Assembly: GCF_002929495.1 (NCBI RefSeq) | Contig: NZ_PJJJ01000029.1 | Span: 110,741-174,740, forward strand | Source: Cryobacterium sp. Y82 | Lineage (GTDB): Bacteria > Actinomycetota > Actinomycetes > Actinomycetales > Microbacteriaceae | Direction of reading: 5' to 3' | DNA: 64,000 nt | Shown here: piece by piece, positions 49,533 to 58,897 of the stretch | How positions within the stretch are numbered: position 1 is the stretch's first letter | Layout of the letters: each line of letters starts with the position of its first letter | Notes under the pieces: generated by a model | What the model saw: the letters and a program-made list of their open reading frames with translations, nothing else | Told to the model about the DNA's origin: nothing | Database searches by the model: none | Translations under genes and position numbers: made by a program

Positions 49533-51304
49533 CCGACAGCACACCCACGCTCAGCGTGACCGACCTGCGGGTCGGTTCGCCCTTCACCGAACTGCTGCAC
49601 GGCATCAGCTTCGACATCGCCGCCGGCGAACGCGTCGGCCTGATCGGAGAGTCCGGGTCGGGGAAGTCGCTCACCGCGACATCCGTTATGGGGTTGCTGC
49701 CGGAAACCCTGACGGCCACCGGCACGATCCGCCTCAACGGCGTCGACGCCGACCTGCTGAGCGCCGGCGAACGCCGCCTGAACTCGTTGCGCGGCAACAC
49801 CATGGCGATGGTGTTCCAGGAGCCAATGACCGCCCTGAACCCGCTCATGCGGGTCGGAGCGCAGGTGGCCGAAATCATGACCGTGCACCACACCGAGCGC
49901 GGTCGGCGGCAGGCTCGGCAACGTGCCGTCGAACTGCTGGCCCAGGTGAAACTGCCGAACCCCGCTGAGGCGGCCCTGGCATTTCCGCACCAGCTCTCCG
50001 GCGGGCAACGCCAGCGCGTCATGCTTGCGATGGCCATGGCCAATGACCCGCAGCTGCTGCTCTGCGACGAACCGACCACGGCTCTCGACGTCACGGTGCA
50101 GGCTGAGGTGCTCAAACTCATCGGCAACCTGGTCACCGACCGCGGCACCGCACTGCTGCTGATCACGCACGACATCGCGGTGGTGGCCGAGGTGTGCCAG
50201 CGGGTGCTCGTCATGTACCAGGGCGACATCGTCGAAGACGGACCGGTTGGTCGCGTGTTGACCGCGCCGCAGCATCCGTATACCCAGAAACTCATCGCGG
50301 CCTCCGATCTCTCCTCGGTCGACGACCGTGGCCGCTTGCACACCATGTCGATGCCCGTCGTCAGCACCCCGGGCGCGGCACCGTCCTCGCCGCGCCCGAT
50401 TCAAGCGGATGCCACAGCAGCGCTGACGGCGCCGCCGCACCGCGCCGCCCACCAGTGCCTCGAACCCGACGGCCCACCGATCATCTTCAACGAGGCCACC
50501 GGGGCCCCCGCCATTTCGGTGCGCGGCCTCAGCCGTCAGTATCGGCGGCGCGGCGGCGGACTGTTCACCCCGGCCCCGGTCGTGCACGGACTGCGGGAGG
50601 TGTCGTTCGACGTGGCTGAGGGTCAGCGGTTTGGCATCGTGGGCGAGTCCGGCTCCGGTAAATCCACTCTCATGCGCATCCTCTGCGCCCTCGACCAGCC
50701 GACGTCCGGCACGGTCGACGTGCTCGGGCAGTCCGTCGATGGTGCCTCGGAACGGCAACTGCGTGAGTTTCGCAGCGAGGTGCAGATCGTCTTCCAAGAC
50801 CCGATGGGGTCGCTGGATCCGCGCATGAGAGTGCGCGACATCGTCGCCGAACCCCTGCGCCAGGTCAGCCGTGCCGAGGCCCTGGTCCGAGTCGAAGCCC
50901 AGCTCGCCGCGGTCGGGCTCGACGCCGACGTGATGCACCGGCATCCGCACCAGTTCTCCGGTGGCCAACGCCAGCGCATCTCCATTGCACGAGCGCTCAT
51001 CACGCGGCCGCGCGTGCTCGTGGCAGACGAAGCGGTCAGCGCCCTCGACGTGTCGGTGCGGGCCCAGGTGCTCAACCTGCTCGCCGATCTGGTCGACGAA
51101 TACCGGCTCACCCTCGTGTTCGTCTCCCACGACCTCGGCGTTATCCGTCACCTCTGCGACACCGTCGCCGTTATCTCCGACGGACGCATCGTTGAGTGCG
51201 GGCCCACCGCCAGCGTTTACGACCGCCCCCTGCACCCGTACACGCAGCAACTGGTCACTGCGACGCCGTCGATGGACGAGCTCGCCCGACGCATCACCTC
51301 CTAA
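49529..51304 (+). CDS. Fused DppD-DppF type ABC ATPase
   Basis: The 591-residue protein carries both ATPases of a peptide-type importer. Domain 1: [46 protein letters not shown]. Domain 2 (from about residue 330): [44 protein letters not shown]. Each ends with the HPYTQ(K/Q)L oligopeptide-type tail. It overlaps the upstream permease and precedes the amidase by 34 bases. Confidence 0.93.
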   Translation: MTDSTPTLSVTDLRVGSPFTELLHGISFDIAAGERVGLIGESGSGKSLTATSVMGLLPETLTATGTIRLNGVDADLLSAGERRLNSLRGNTMAMVFQEPMTALNPLMRVGAQVAEIMTVHHTERGRRQARQRAVELLAQVKLPNPAEAALAFPHQLSGGQRQRVMLAMAMANDPQLLLCDEPTTALDVTVQAEVLKLIGNLVTDRGTALLLITHDIAVVAEVCQRVLVMYQGDIVEDGPVGRVLTAPQHPYTQKLIAASDLSSVDDRGRLHTMSMPVVSTPGAAPSSPRPIQADATAALTAPPHRAAHQCLEPDGPPIIFNEATGAPAISVRGLSRQYRRRGGGLFTPAPVVHGLREVSFDVAEGQRFGIVGESGSGKSTLMRILCALDQPTSGTVDVLGQSVDGASERQLREFRSEVQIVFQDPMGSLDPRMRVRDIVAEPLRQVSRAEALVRVEAQLAAVGLDADVMHRHPHQFSGGQRQRISIARALITRPRVLVADEAVSALDVSVRAQVLNLLADLVDEYRLTLVFVSHDLGVIRHLCDTVAVISDGRIVECGPTASVYDRPLHPYTQQLVTATPSMDELARRITS

Positions 51305-51338
51305 AATCCGCATCACCTGACCCAGTGGAAGAGGCACC

Positions 51339-52772
51339 ATGACCGAGACCGCCCCCATCGAAAGCCTGCCGGCGACCGAACTCGTCGCACGCTACCGCAG
51401 CGGCGACCTCTCACCGGTCGAGGTGACGGCCGCGGTGCTCGAGCGGGCCGAGCGTCTGCAGCCCGAGCTGAACTGCTTCTGGGGTCTCGATCAGGTCGGG
51501 GCGCTCGCCGAGGCCGCCGCGAGTGAACGCCGCTGGGCGGCCGGAACTCCGCTTGGAACGATCGACGGCGTGCCGACGAGCATCAAGGAGAACGTCGCCG
51601 TGCGCGGCTTCAGTCAGCCGTCTGGCACCGCCGCCAAGTTCGATGCACCGGTGGCGACCATCGACGGGCCGAGCGCCGCGCGCATCCGGGAGGCCGGCGG
51701 TGTCATCTTCGGTGTCACGGTGATGCCCGACTACGGCATGTTGTCCTCCGGGGTGTCGAGTCTGCACGGAATCACCCGCAGCCCGTGGAACCCGGCCTGG
51801 ACGGTGGGCGGGTCGAGCGCCGGCGCGGGCGCGGCTGCCGCCGCCGGAATCGGGCCGCTGCACGTGGGCTCCGACATCGGCGGCTCCCTGCGCCTGCCGG
51901 CCACCTGGCTGGGTCTCGTTACGTTGAAGCCGAGCTTCGGGCGCGTCGCCGTCGACCCGCCCTACATGGGCCGGGTCGCCGGACCACTCACTAGAACAGT
52001 GGATGACGCGGCCCTGTTCCTGGGAGTGCTCACCCGGCCAGACTCGCGCGACTACACCAGTCTCGGCGAGCAGAACCTGGATTGGACCGACGTGCACTGC
52101 GGCGAATCGGGCGTGGCTGGATTGAAAGTAGGCTTTCACCTCGCGGGCGGGGCGGGCCTCGCGACTGACCCGGAGGTGGCGGCATCCGTTCTGCGGGCGG
52201 TGGAACTCTTTGCTGCGGCCGGTGCGATCGTCGAGGAGATCGCCCCGCCGATGACCGAGAAGTACCTCGCCGACCTGGACCTGTTCCTGCGGGTGCGGTC
52301 CCTCGCCGACTATGAGGTGCTCGAACCGGCGCGGCAGGCGATGGTGCTGGATTTCATCCGGGACTGGGTGCTGGCCGGGTCAGGGGTATCGGGTACCGAG
52401 GTGCTGCGCTGCTATCAGAGTATCCAGGACCTGCGTGCGACGACCGTCGCGGCGACCGCCCCGTACGATGTGGTGCTGTCGCCGGTGTCGCCGGTCGCCG
52501 CGTTTCCGGCGGAATGGCCGATGCCGACCAACGACGCGGCCACTTCGCTCGATCACATCGCGTTCACCGCGCCGTACAACTTCTCGGAGCAGCCGGCCAG
52601 CTCGGTGAACTGCGGGTTCACCGCCGACGGACGTCCAATCGGGCTGCACATCGCCGGTCGCCGGTTCGAGGACCTCGTGGTACTGCGGTCCACCCACTGG
52701 TATGAGCGGGCGCGGCCCGCAGCGGCCGAGCCGGTCTGGCCCTTGCACACCGTGCACAAGCCGGTCCACTGA
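51339..52772 (+). CDS. Amidase (amidase-signature family)
   Basis: The 477-residue hydrolase shows the Ser-cisSer-Lys triad: Lys in GVPTSIKENVAV, cis-Ser in TVGGSSAGAGAAAAAG and nucleophile Ser in SDIGGSLRLPATW. It cleaves a C-N amide bond in the cytoplasm. GGAAGAGG precedes the ATG. Being last in the importer operon, its substrate is probably the imported compound. It is not GatA, which is at 31.7 kb. Substrate unknown. Confidence 0.9.
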   Translation: MTETAPIESLPATELVARYRSGDLSPVEVTAAVLERAERLQPELNCFWGLDQVGALAEAAASERRWAAGTPLGTIDGVPTSIKENVAVRGFSQPSGTAAKFDAPVATIDGPSAARIREAGGVIFGVTVMPDYGMLSSGVSSLHGITRSPWNPAWTVGGSSAGAGAAAAAGIGPLHVGSDIGGSLRLPATWLGLVTLKPSFGRVAVDPPYMGRVAGPLTRTVDDAALFLGVLTRPDSRDYTSLGEQNLDWTDVHCGESGVAGLKVGFHLAGGAGLATDPEVAASVLRAVELFAAAGAIVEEIAPPMTEKYLADLDLFLRVRSLADYEVLEPARQAMVLDFIRDWVLAGSGVSGTEVLRCYQSIQDLRATTVAATAPYDVVLSPVSPVAAFPAEWPMPTNDAATSLDHIAFTAPYNFSEQPASSVNCGFTADGRPIGLHIAGRRFEDLVVLRSTHWYERARPAAAEPVWPLHTVHKPVH

Positions 52773-52947
52773 CCGACGCATACGCCGGCCGGTTGACCCG
52801 CGCGCTGGCGTCCGTTTCGACGAAAATCTCTCGCTGGTCAGAAGTCAGGCGTCTGTCTCGTGTTCAAGGAGGTAAATGAACTCGCGCCGGCCGATAACAG
52901 ACCCGTCGTAGAAGCTGATCACGATGTTGTATCTGAGCGGGAGGTGG

Positions 52948-53721
52948 TTAGGCGTTCGGCGGGTCGAACCGGCCGTCGATGGCCGTCCAGCCGCCGTCCA
53001 CGGTGAGCACCGACCCGGTAACGAACCGGGACGCGTCCGAGGCGAGGTAGACCACGGCACCGGCGAGCTCGCTCGGTGCCGACCAACGGCCGAGCGCGCT
53101 CTTGGCGGCATAGGCGTTGTACCATTCGGGATCGTTCTTGATCTGGGCCGTCAACGGGGTTTCGACAACACCGGGGGAGATCGCGTTCACCCGCACCGCA
53201 GCCGGCCCGTATTCGGCGGCGGCCGTGCGCAACAGCTGCACCAGCCCGGCCTTGGTCGCGGCGTAGACCCCTTGGCCGGGCTCGACCGTGACCGCCCGAA
53301 TCGACGCGAAGCCGATGATGCTGCCGCCGCCGTTGGCCGCCATGTTCGGCGCGAAGGCCTGGATGAGTACGAAGGCGGCGCGAAGATTAAGATTCACGAC
53401 GCGATCAAACTCGTCGAGCGTGTAGTCCGCGATGCGCTTGCGCACATTGGTGGCGGCCGTGAAGACAAGCGCGGCCAGGTCGGTCAGGTCCCGGGCAACG
53501 GCACGCACGGCGTCCTGGTCGAGAACGTCGAGCTGCAGCGAGCTGGCCCCGGCACCGAGCTGCGCCGCGGTGGCCACAGCGCTGGGGGCATCCCGGTCGG
53601 CGCAGATGACCGTGGCGCCGTGGGCGTGCAGGGCCAGGGCGCTTTCCCGGCCGATGCCGCTGCCGGCCCCGATCACAAGGACGCGGCGACCGGAGAACTG
53701 GAACAGTTGGGTGTAGTCCAC
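52948..53721 (-). CDS. Short-chain dehydrogenase/reductase
   Basis: The 257-residue SDR has the cofactor loop VIGAGSGIGRESALAL, an Asp after beta-2 (ICADRDAP, suggesting NAD), the N-N-x-G-equivalent TAATNVRKR, catalytic Ser in FASIRAV, Y-x3-K in YAATKAG and the C-terminal GSVLTVDGGWTAIDG. GTG at 53721 has AAGGAAAT upstream. It follows the aldehyde dehydrogenase by 20 bases on the same strand, which suggests alcohol to aldehyde to acid oxidation. 175 bases without a gene separate it from the amidase. Confidence 0.88.
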   Translation of the reverse strand: MDYTQLFQFSGRRVLVIGAGSGIGRESALALHAHGATVICADRDAPSAVATAAQLGAGASSLQLDVLDQDAVRAVARDLTDLAALVFTAATNVRKRIADYTLDEFDRVVNLNLRAAFVLIQAFAPNMAANGGGSIIGFASIRAVTVEPGQGVYAATKAGLVQLLRTAAAEYGPAAVRVNAISPGVVETPLTAQIKNDPEWYNAYAAKSALGRWSAPSELAGAVVYLASDASRFVTGSVLTVDGGWTAIDGRFDPPNA

Positions 53722-53741
53722 GGTATTTCCTTCTGGATGAG

Positions 53742-55190
53742 TCACGGGCGGATCATGGCCATGCGGGTCACGGTGAACTCGTCGATGGCGAACCGCGGCC
53801 CTTCCCGGCCGGTGCCGGAGTCCTTGACGCCGCCGTAAGGCATGATGTCGGAGCGAAAGCCGGGAATCTCGTTGACCACGACGCCGCCGACGTCCAGCTC
53901 GTTGATGGCGCGAAAGGCGCGTTGAAGCGAACTGGTGAAGATGGCGGCCTGCAGACCGTAGCGCGAGCGGTTGACCAGCTCGATGGCTGAATCCAGGTCG
54001 GAGATGCGCTGCAGCACGACGACCGGTCCGAAGATCTCCTCGCACCAGGCCAGGGCGTCGTAGGGAACATCCGTCAGCACGGTCGGGGCGATGCTGCAGT
54101 CGATCCGGTGGCCGCCGGCCAGCACCCGGGCCCCGCTAGCAAGGGCTGCGGCGATCCAGGCCAGGATGCGCGCGGTTGAAGCCTCGTTGATGACCGGCGC
54201 CACGCGGGTGCAGGCGTCCCGGGGGTCACCGACGAGCACCTCGGGGAGGCGAGCGAGCAGCATCCGTTCAAATTCGTCGGCGATCGAATCGTGCACCAGA
54301 ACGCGCTGCACCGAGATGCAGGCCTGGCCGTTGGCATAGAAGCCGCCGCGAATCACGGCGTCGACGGCCTTCTCCACGTCGGCGTCGCACGCCACGATCA
54401 GCGCGGTGTTGGCGCCGAGCTCGAGCACGACCTTGCGCGGGGCGGCATCGCGGGCAATCTGATGTCCGACGGCGGCAGACCCGGTGAATGAGACGACAGC
54501 CACCCGCGGATCGCGCACCAGCGCTTCGCCGACGGCGATTCCGCCCGTGACGAGTTGGACGGCAGAGGTCGACACCCCATGGTCGCACAGCACCCCGCGA
54601 ATGAGGTCGACCACCCACAGTGTGGTCAGAGGGGTGTTCGGGGCCGGTTTGATGATGATCGGACAACCCGCAGCGAGAGCGGGAGCGAGCTTGTGGCTGG
54701 CCAGTAGAAAGGGGTAGTTGAAGCCGGTGATGCCCACGATGATTCCGGCCGGCCGCCGCGTCCAGTAGCCGATCATTCCCACGCCGCTGGGCTGCAGGTC
54801 GAGCGGAACGGTTTCACCGTGCAGGTGGGCGACCTCTTCGGCGCTCGCCGACCAGGTGGTGAGGGCGCGGGCGACCTCGGTGCGGCAGTCCACGAGCGGC
54901 TTGCCGGTCTCCAGTACGAGCAGTTGTTCGAAATCGCCGCTTCGCTCGGCGAGAGCGTCGTGAATGCCGATGAGCAGGGAACGACGGATGCCCGCACTCA
55001 GCCCGCCCAGTTCCGCGCGTACCGAAGCTGCCGCGTCCACCGCGAGCACGGCCTGCGCCGCAGTGCCGACCGGGGCCGACGCGACAGGGGAGCCGTCGAA
55101 GGGAAACACGATCTCCTGCTGTTCGGAGCAGTCCAGCCAGCTCTCGCCGATGGGGAGCCCGGCCGGGTAGGGGATCGGGAACGAAATCAC
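53742..55190 (-). CDS. Aldehyde dehydrogenase family protein
   Basis: The 482-residue NAD(P) aldehyde dehydrogenase shows ITGFNYPFLLASHKLAPALA, IIKPAPNTPLTTL, VSFTGSAAVGHQIA, the general base Glu in VVLELGANTALIV, nucleophile Cys in FYANGQACISVQRVLV and EIFGPVVVLQ. It resembles the SafD/lactaldehyde-type group. GTG start at 55190; upstream is the divergent operator at 55254-55270. Confidence 0.9.
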   Translation of the reverse strand: MISFPIPYPAGLPIGESWLDCSEQQEIVFPFDGSPVASAPVGTAAQAVLAVDAAASVRAELGGLSAGIRRSLLIGIHDALAERSGDFEQLLVLETGKPLVDCRTEVARALTTWSASAEEVAHLHGETVPLDLQPSGVGMIGYWTRRPAGIIVGITGFNYPFLLASHKLAPALAAGCPIIIKPAPNTPLTTLWVVDLIRGVLCDHGVSTSAVQLVTGGIAVGEALVRDPRVAVVSFTGSAAVGHQIARDAAPRKVVLELGANTALIVACDADVEKAVDAVIRGGFYANGQACISVQRVLVHDSIADEFERMLLARLPEVLVGDPRDACTRVAPVINEASTARILAWIAAALASGARVLAGGHRIDCSIAPTVLTDVPYDALAWCEEIFGPVVVLQRISDLDSAIELVNRSRYGLQAAIFTSSLQRAFRAINELDVGGVVVNEIPGFRSDIMPYGGVKDSGTGREGPRFAIDEFTVTRMAMIRP

Positions 55191-55253
55191 GGGACTGCTT
55201 TCTGTTTAGAGGTACTCCTGTTGAGAAGCGCTACCGAGAGATGCTGGCATTTC

Positions 55254-55270
55254 TACTGGTCTGACCAGTA
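55254..55270. promoter_or_regulatory. FadR-type operator between aldehyde dehydrogenase and isopropylmalate-dehydrogenase-like genes
   Basis: TACTGGTCTGACCAGTA is a perfect 17-base palindrome containing the same 11-base core as the importer operator. It sits between divergent genes, 64 bases from one start and 78 from the other, so one site could control both transcripts. Confidence 0.75.
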
Positions 55271-55347
55271 ACCTAACTAGAGTATCGAGTGGCGATGATC
55301 AGGTCAATCACCTGTCGCGGCACTCATCCATTCATGAGGGAGAGCCA

Positions 55348-56478
55348 ATGACGAGCACAGCGAGAGTCCACCGGCTGGCCGTGATCCGCGGTGACGGAAT
55401 CGGCCCCGAGGTCATCGATGCCTCACTCGAGGTGCTCGGCGCAGCGCAATCGGCATTTGGTTTTCGGGCCGAACTCACCCAGATTTCGGCCGGGGCCCGG
55501 CACTACCTGGCCACCGGCGAACTCTGGACGCCCGCCCTTCAGGCGCAGCTTCGTGACCACGACGCCATTCTGTTCGGTGCGATGGGTGACCCGGCCGTCG
55601 CGCCGGGCATTCTGGAACGAGGCTTCATTCTCGAGATGCGACGCAGCTTTCAGCAGGCGGTAAACCTGCGACCGGTCAAGTTGTATCCGGGCGTGACCAC
55701 GCCCATCGCTGGTCTCACGCCGGAACGTTGCGACATCGTCATCGTTCGGGAGAACACCGAGGGATCCTATGTCGGTCGGGGATCGACGGTGCATGCCGGT
55801 ACGCCGCACGCGGTCGCCGTGCAAGAATCGGTTAATACCCGCATGGGCGTGGAGCGGGTCGTCGAATTCGCGTTTCGTCTCGCCGACCGACGCGGCGGAA
55901 CCCTGACCCTGTGCCACAAGAAGAACATCCTGGTCGAAGCCGGCACCCTCTGGCAGTCGACGGTCGACGACGTGAGTGCGCGCTTCCCGACCGTTCCACT
56001 AAATTACGTGCACGTCGACGCCCTGTGCTTCTACCTGCCGACGACTCCGGAACGCTTCAACGTGGTCGTGACCGACAACCTGTTCGGCGACATCATCACC
56101 GACCTGGGCGCGGCTATTCAGGGCGGCCTGGGTGTCGCCGCGAGCGCGAACCTGAACCTAGACGGCTCCGGCCCGAGCATGTTCGAGGCCATCCACGGTT
56201 CAGCTCCCGACATCGCTGGCCGGGGCTGGGCCAACCCGATCGGGGCGGTGCTCTCGACCGCCATGTGCCTCGCCCACCTTGGCGAGATCGACGCGGCCCG
56301 AGCCATTGAGGCGGCCGCCGTGCACATTCTGGCCCAGTTGCCGGCGACCGCCGGACCCGCGATGGGGCTCTCGACCGAGAAATTAGGCCGCGAGATCGCG
56401 AGGCTTGTACAGAGCGGTGCGCCCGTGCCCGTCGTCCCCGGTCACTCCGTCATGGACGACCTTGCTGCGCTGCGCTGA
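55348..56478 (+). CDS. Isopropylmalate/isocitrate-type beta-decarboxylating dehydrogenase
   Basis: The 376-residue protein oxidises and decarboxylates a malate-type acid. Motifs: RLAVIRGDGIGPEVI, VRENTEGSYVGRGS, Lys in LCHKKNILVEAG, VVTDNLFGDIITDLGAAIQG (metal Asp) and EAIHGSAPDIAGRG. It is closest to actinobacterial LeuB, but its place in a FadR-controlled catabolic cluster suggests a paralog acting on another substrate such as a tartrate- or alkylmalate-like acid. AGGGAGAG precedes the ATG. Confidence 0.85.
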   Translation: MTSTARVHRLAVIRGDGIGPEVIDASLEVLGAAQSAFGFRAELTQISAGARHYLATGELWTPALQAQLRDHDAILFGAMGDPAVAPGILERGFILEMRRSFQQAVNLRPVKLYPGVTTPIAGLTPERCDIVIVRENTEGSYVGRGSTVHAGTPHAVAVQESVNTRMGVERVVEFAFRLADRRGGTLTLCHKKNILVEAGTLWQSTVDDVSARFPTVPLNYVHVDALCFYLPTTPERFNVVVTDNLFGDIITDLGAAIQGGLGVAASANLNLDGSGPSMFEAIHGSAPDIAGRGWANPIGAVLSTAMCLAHLGEIDAARAIEAAAVHILAQLPATAGPAMGLSTEKLGREIARLVQSGAPVPVVPGHSVMDDLAALR

Positions 56479-56548
56479 CCAGATGAACTTGCCGCACGTG
56501 CTGACGGCACCCAATCACGGCCGGCGGCCTGTAACCTTGAATAGTCCC

Positions 56549-56624
56549 GCCCCCGTAGCTCAGTGGATAGAGCACCGGCCTTCTAATCCGATTGTCGTAG
56601 GTTCGATTCCTACCGGGGGCACCA
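56549..56624 (+). tRNA. tRNA-Arg (anticodon TCT)
   Basis: Acceptor GCCCCCG pairs with CGGGGGC, then discriminator A and encoded CCA. D arm GCTC...GAGC and T arm GTAGGTTCGATTCCTAC are intact; the anticodon loop CTTCTAA gives TCT at 56582-56584. The end pairs of the anticodon stem (27-43 C/A and 31-39 C/T) do not pair in my folding. TAACCT at 56532-56537 may be its -10 box. It marks the border of the accessory region to the right. Confidence 0.92.
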
Positions 56625-56759
56625 AAAAAATCGTCTGACCAGGGTTTCTTGTCCTTACTGAAGGGGCAAGACTTGATTCACTCAACGTACGGCGAGCGGC
56701 CGAACTCCGATACGCGTCGTCTTGATTTTCACGAATTGAAAGTTGGCTTGCCGGTAGCG

Positions 56760-57215
56760 TCAGGCCTGCACGTCTCCGCGCCATCCACCGTCGTCGGTTC
56801 CCTTGGCTTCGATGAACTCTTTGAAGTTTGCGAGGTCTTTTTTGATCGCGTGATTGTCAGCGCCGAGAGCGGCTCCGGCCTTCTCGAGCAGCCCTGTCGC
56901 CTCCCAATCTAGTTGAACTGTCACCCGCGTCTCGTTCTCGGCTAACTTGTGGAACGTGACAACTCCCGCATGGTCGACTTCGCCGCCGGTACTGTTCCAG
57001 GCAACACGCTCGTCGGGGTGCTGCTCAGTTATCTGCGCCTCGAACGTGCGCTCCACGCCGCCCACTTTTACCTTCCACTCGGTGAGAGTGTCGGTTACCT
57101 GAGTGATGGATTCAACAAACTTTAGGAACTTCGGAAACTCCGCGAATTTCGTCCACTGGTTGTAAGCGACGGTAACGGGAACGTTGACGTCGACAGTCTC
57201 GATGACGTTGGGCAT
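56760..57215 (-). CDS. SRPBCC (polyketide-cyclase/dehydrase-like) protein
   Basis: The 151-residue protein starts VIETVDVNVPVTVAYNQWTKFAEFPKFLKFVESI and continues with strands WKVKVGGVERTFEAQIT and RVAWNSTGGEVDHAGVVTFH, the START-like fold of coenzyme Q-binding/cyclase proteins. Such proteins bind a hydrophobic ligand or act in stress response; the partner is unknown. AGGAGGT lies 6 bases before the ATG, one of the best ribosome sites in the window. Confidence 0.85.
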   Translation of the reverse strand: MPNVIETVDVNVPVTVAYNQWTKFAEFPKFLKFVESITQVTDTLTEWKVKVGGVERTFEAQITEQHPDERVAWNSTGGEVDHAGVVTFHKLAENETRVTVQLDWEATGLLEKAGAALGADNHAIKKDLANFKEFIEAKGTDDGGWRGDVQA

Positions 57216-57577
57216 GATGACCTCCTAGTGCGAAGCAAAGGAATAGAGAGTATTTGTAACCGCTTTGACAGTACTGAAGGCTGGTGCAAGGTCAACCCGG
57301 TTAAGAAAAAAACTTAGGGAACGTAGAGGTGCTTGCGCGGCCGCGGCGCCACCATGTCACCGTGTGCTGTTTCGAGACCGGCATCGGCACGGCCTCGTTT
57401 AACCGAGCGGCGCCAACCTGAAGGCTGGGTACAGCTAGCCGGTTCGTCGTGCCGCGGTACGAGACATGGGATGATCACGGATGTGAGTATTGCGCCGGTA
57501 GATACATCAGCGTTGATCGATCGACACTGCGCCAGCTGCCGATCTGGCAGGAGACCGCTGATTCGCCAGAGCGCCGC
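57216..57577. other. Intergenic stretch without supported gene
   Basis: About 360 bases between the SRPBCC start and the transposase remnant. It is AT-richer than the surroundings near 57225-57315 (TTTGACAG at 57263-57270 could be a -35 box of a rightward promoter) and holds no ORF with a ribosome site. Part of it may be decayed insertion-sequence DNA. Confidence 0.4.
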
Positions 57578-57733
57578 GAAGTCGCCAACGTCGGACCCGA
57601 GTACTTCCCGGCGCCCGTCGGCGGCTACGCCGATCGCGACGACGATGGCTTGGGACACGATGCGGTGCCCGACGCGGGCTTTGTAGTAGGTCGCGTCGCG
57701 GAACACGACGCGGTCGGTGACGTTGGTGAGTTT
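57578..57733 (-). pseudogene. IS256 (mutator) family transposase remnant
   Basis: The minus strand reads VVFRDATYYKARVGHRIVSQ followed by AIVVAIGVAADGRREVLGSD, which matches the region around the first catalytic Asp (DATY) of actinobacterial IS256-family transposases. Only about 50 of some 400 residues remain; after GDVGDF-like sequence the similarity stops, and no start, second Asp or Glu is present. No terminal inverted repeats were seen. It marks past transposition in the accessory region. Confidence 0.75.
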
Positions 57734-57767
57734 GAGCTCCCCCAGCAGGGTGAGCAGGCAGACTGGT

Positions 57768-58703
57768 TTAGAGCCATCGTGTGGTGTCCTTTGTGAGTTG
57801 CTTTGGTCGCTTCACTTGCTGCCCCAGGTCGGCCATGCCCACTGCGATGATTTCGGCCAAGAGGGTGGCGTGGCGTCCGTCGGGATCAAGATCGGGATCG
57901 AAAACTGTGACTTGGCCTCCGATCGCTCCGGGGGCGAGCGCCTTGAGGAGGTCTACGAGTTGTTTCGGGTTGAGCCCGCCAGAATCAGGGCTGTCAACGG
58001 CCGGCATGAAGATGGGGTCGAGCACGTCGACATCGAGGTGCAGCCAGTAGCCGGCGCTCCCAATGGTGGTTCGAGCGGCTCTGGCCGTCTCGGTCATTCC
58101 GATCTTGATCGATCGGTGGGCGGGTAGAACGAGGCCGAGGAAGCGTCGGACCTCGTCGGCATGTTGGTCGTCCTCGCGGCATCCAATGTGAACGGTGTTG
58201 GCGGGCGAGAAGTACGGTCCGCGTCCGTCGATGTTGGCGACTGCCGGCCAGTGCAGACCAACGGCCGCGGCCAGATCCTCTCCGGCGACGCTGGCGCACT
58301 GATCCGAGTTCCCGGGATGACGGAAGTCTGTGTGCCCATCGATGTGAACGAGGCCCGCGTTATTCTGGAGCGCGAGCCCAGCCGCCACGAGAAGGCTGCA
58401 GTCACCTCCAATCACCAGCGGCGCCCGGCCGTCGGCGATGGCTCCAGCGATCCGGCGCGCGAGGCGACGCGCGTGGTCGATTAACTGAGCTTCGTTTCGC
58501 ACGTGGCCGGCGGCGCGAGTGATGTCGTCATCGACATAGCGACCGGGGAGGACAGTTCCTCCGTCGACAGCGCCGTCTACTATCAAACGACGGAACAGAC
58601 CCGCTTCTCGAAGTGCCTCAGGCGCTTTAGATGTGCCCGGCACGCTTCCAGGTTCGGGAGGTCGAAGCCCTAGGTTGGACGGTGCCGACAGTAGCGTGAT
58701 CAC
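57768..58703 (-). CDS. Arginase/agmatinase-family protein
   Basis: The 311-residue ureohydrolase-fold protein carries the metal boxes VIGGDCSLL, VHIDGHTDFRHP and LHLDVDVLDPIFMPAVDSP. The first box has Cys where arginases have His (GGDHS) and the second has DGH for DAH, so metal content and substrate may differ from arginase. It may hydrolyse a guanidino or formimino compound. GTG start at 58703 with no clear ribosome site. Its 3' end touches the transposase remnant. Confidence 0.83.
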   Translation of the reverse strand: MITLLSAPSNLGLRPPEPGSVPGTSKAPEALREAGLFRRLIVDGAVDGGTVLPGRYVDDDITRAAGHVRNEAQLIDHARRLARRIAGAIADGRAPLVIGGDCSLLVAAGLALQNNAGLVHIDGHTDFRHPGNSDQCASVAGEDLAAAVGLHWPAVANIDGRGPYFSPANTVHIGCREDDQHADEVRRFLGLVLPAHRSIKIGMTETARAARTTIGSAGYWLHLDVDVLDPIFMPAVDSPDSGGLNPKQLVDLLKALAPGAIGGQVTVFDPDLDPDGRHATLLAEIIAVGMADLGQQVKRPKQLTKDTTRWL

Positions 58704-58897
58704 GCATCCAGACTGTCAGGTCCGCAGAATGGCGTCGACCATTCCCGACCGCTTTACCACTACGAAAGTCTGCCGAAGCAGAAGTGCCCGTAAACCGAAC
58801 CCACTACGGGACGAGTGATTTGTCGCGAGAGGTCCGCAAGCGCCCAGGCGACGTGCGCGCCAGCGACCACGTCCCGTGGCATACGGCTCTCCGCGAC

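Noticed and set aside
49337..51358. 673-codon minus-strand frame opposite the fused ABC ATPase
   Set aside because: It is a shadow of the ATPase gene; composition is typical of antisense GC-rich frames.
52835..52850. Half-site TGGTCAGAAG between amidase and SDR genes
   Set aside because: Only one arm fits the operator; both genes end here, so no promoter is expected.
52870..52912. AAGGAGGT followed by a short ATG frame (11 codons)
   Set aside because: Spacing to the ATG is too short and the peptide is tiny; the region lies between two gene ends.
56631..56641. TCGTCTGACCA, a near match to the FadR-type operator after tRNA-Arg
   Set aside because: One mismatch breaks the palindrome and no pathway gene starts there; probably chance, though worth including in a binding survey.
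56649..56912. 87-codon plus-strand frame after tRNA-Arg
   Set aside because: It runs antisense into the SRPBCC gene, lacks a ribosome site and has no family.
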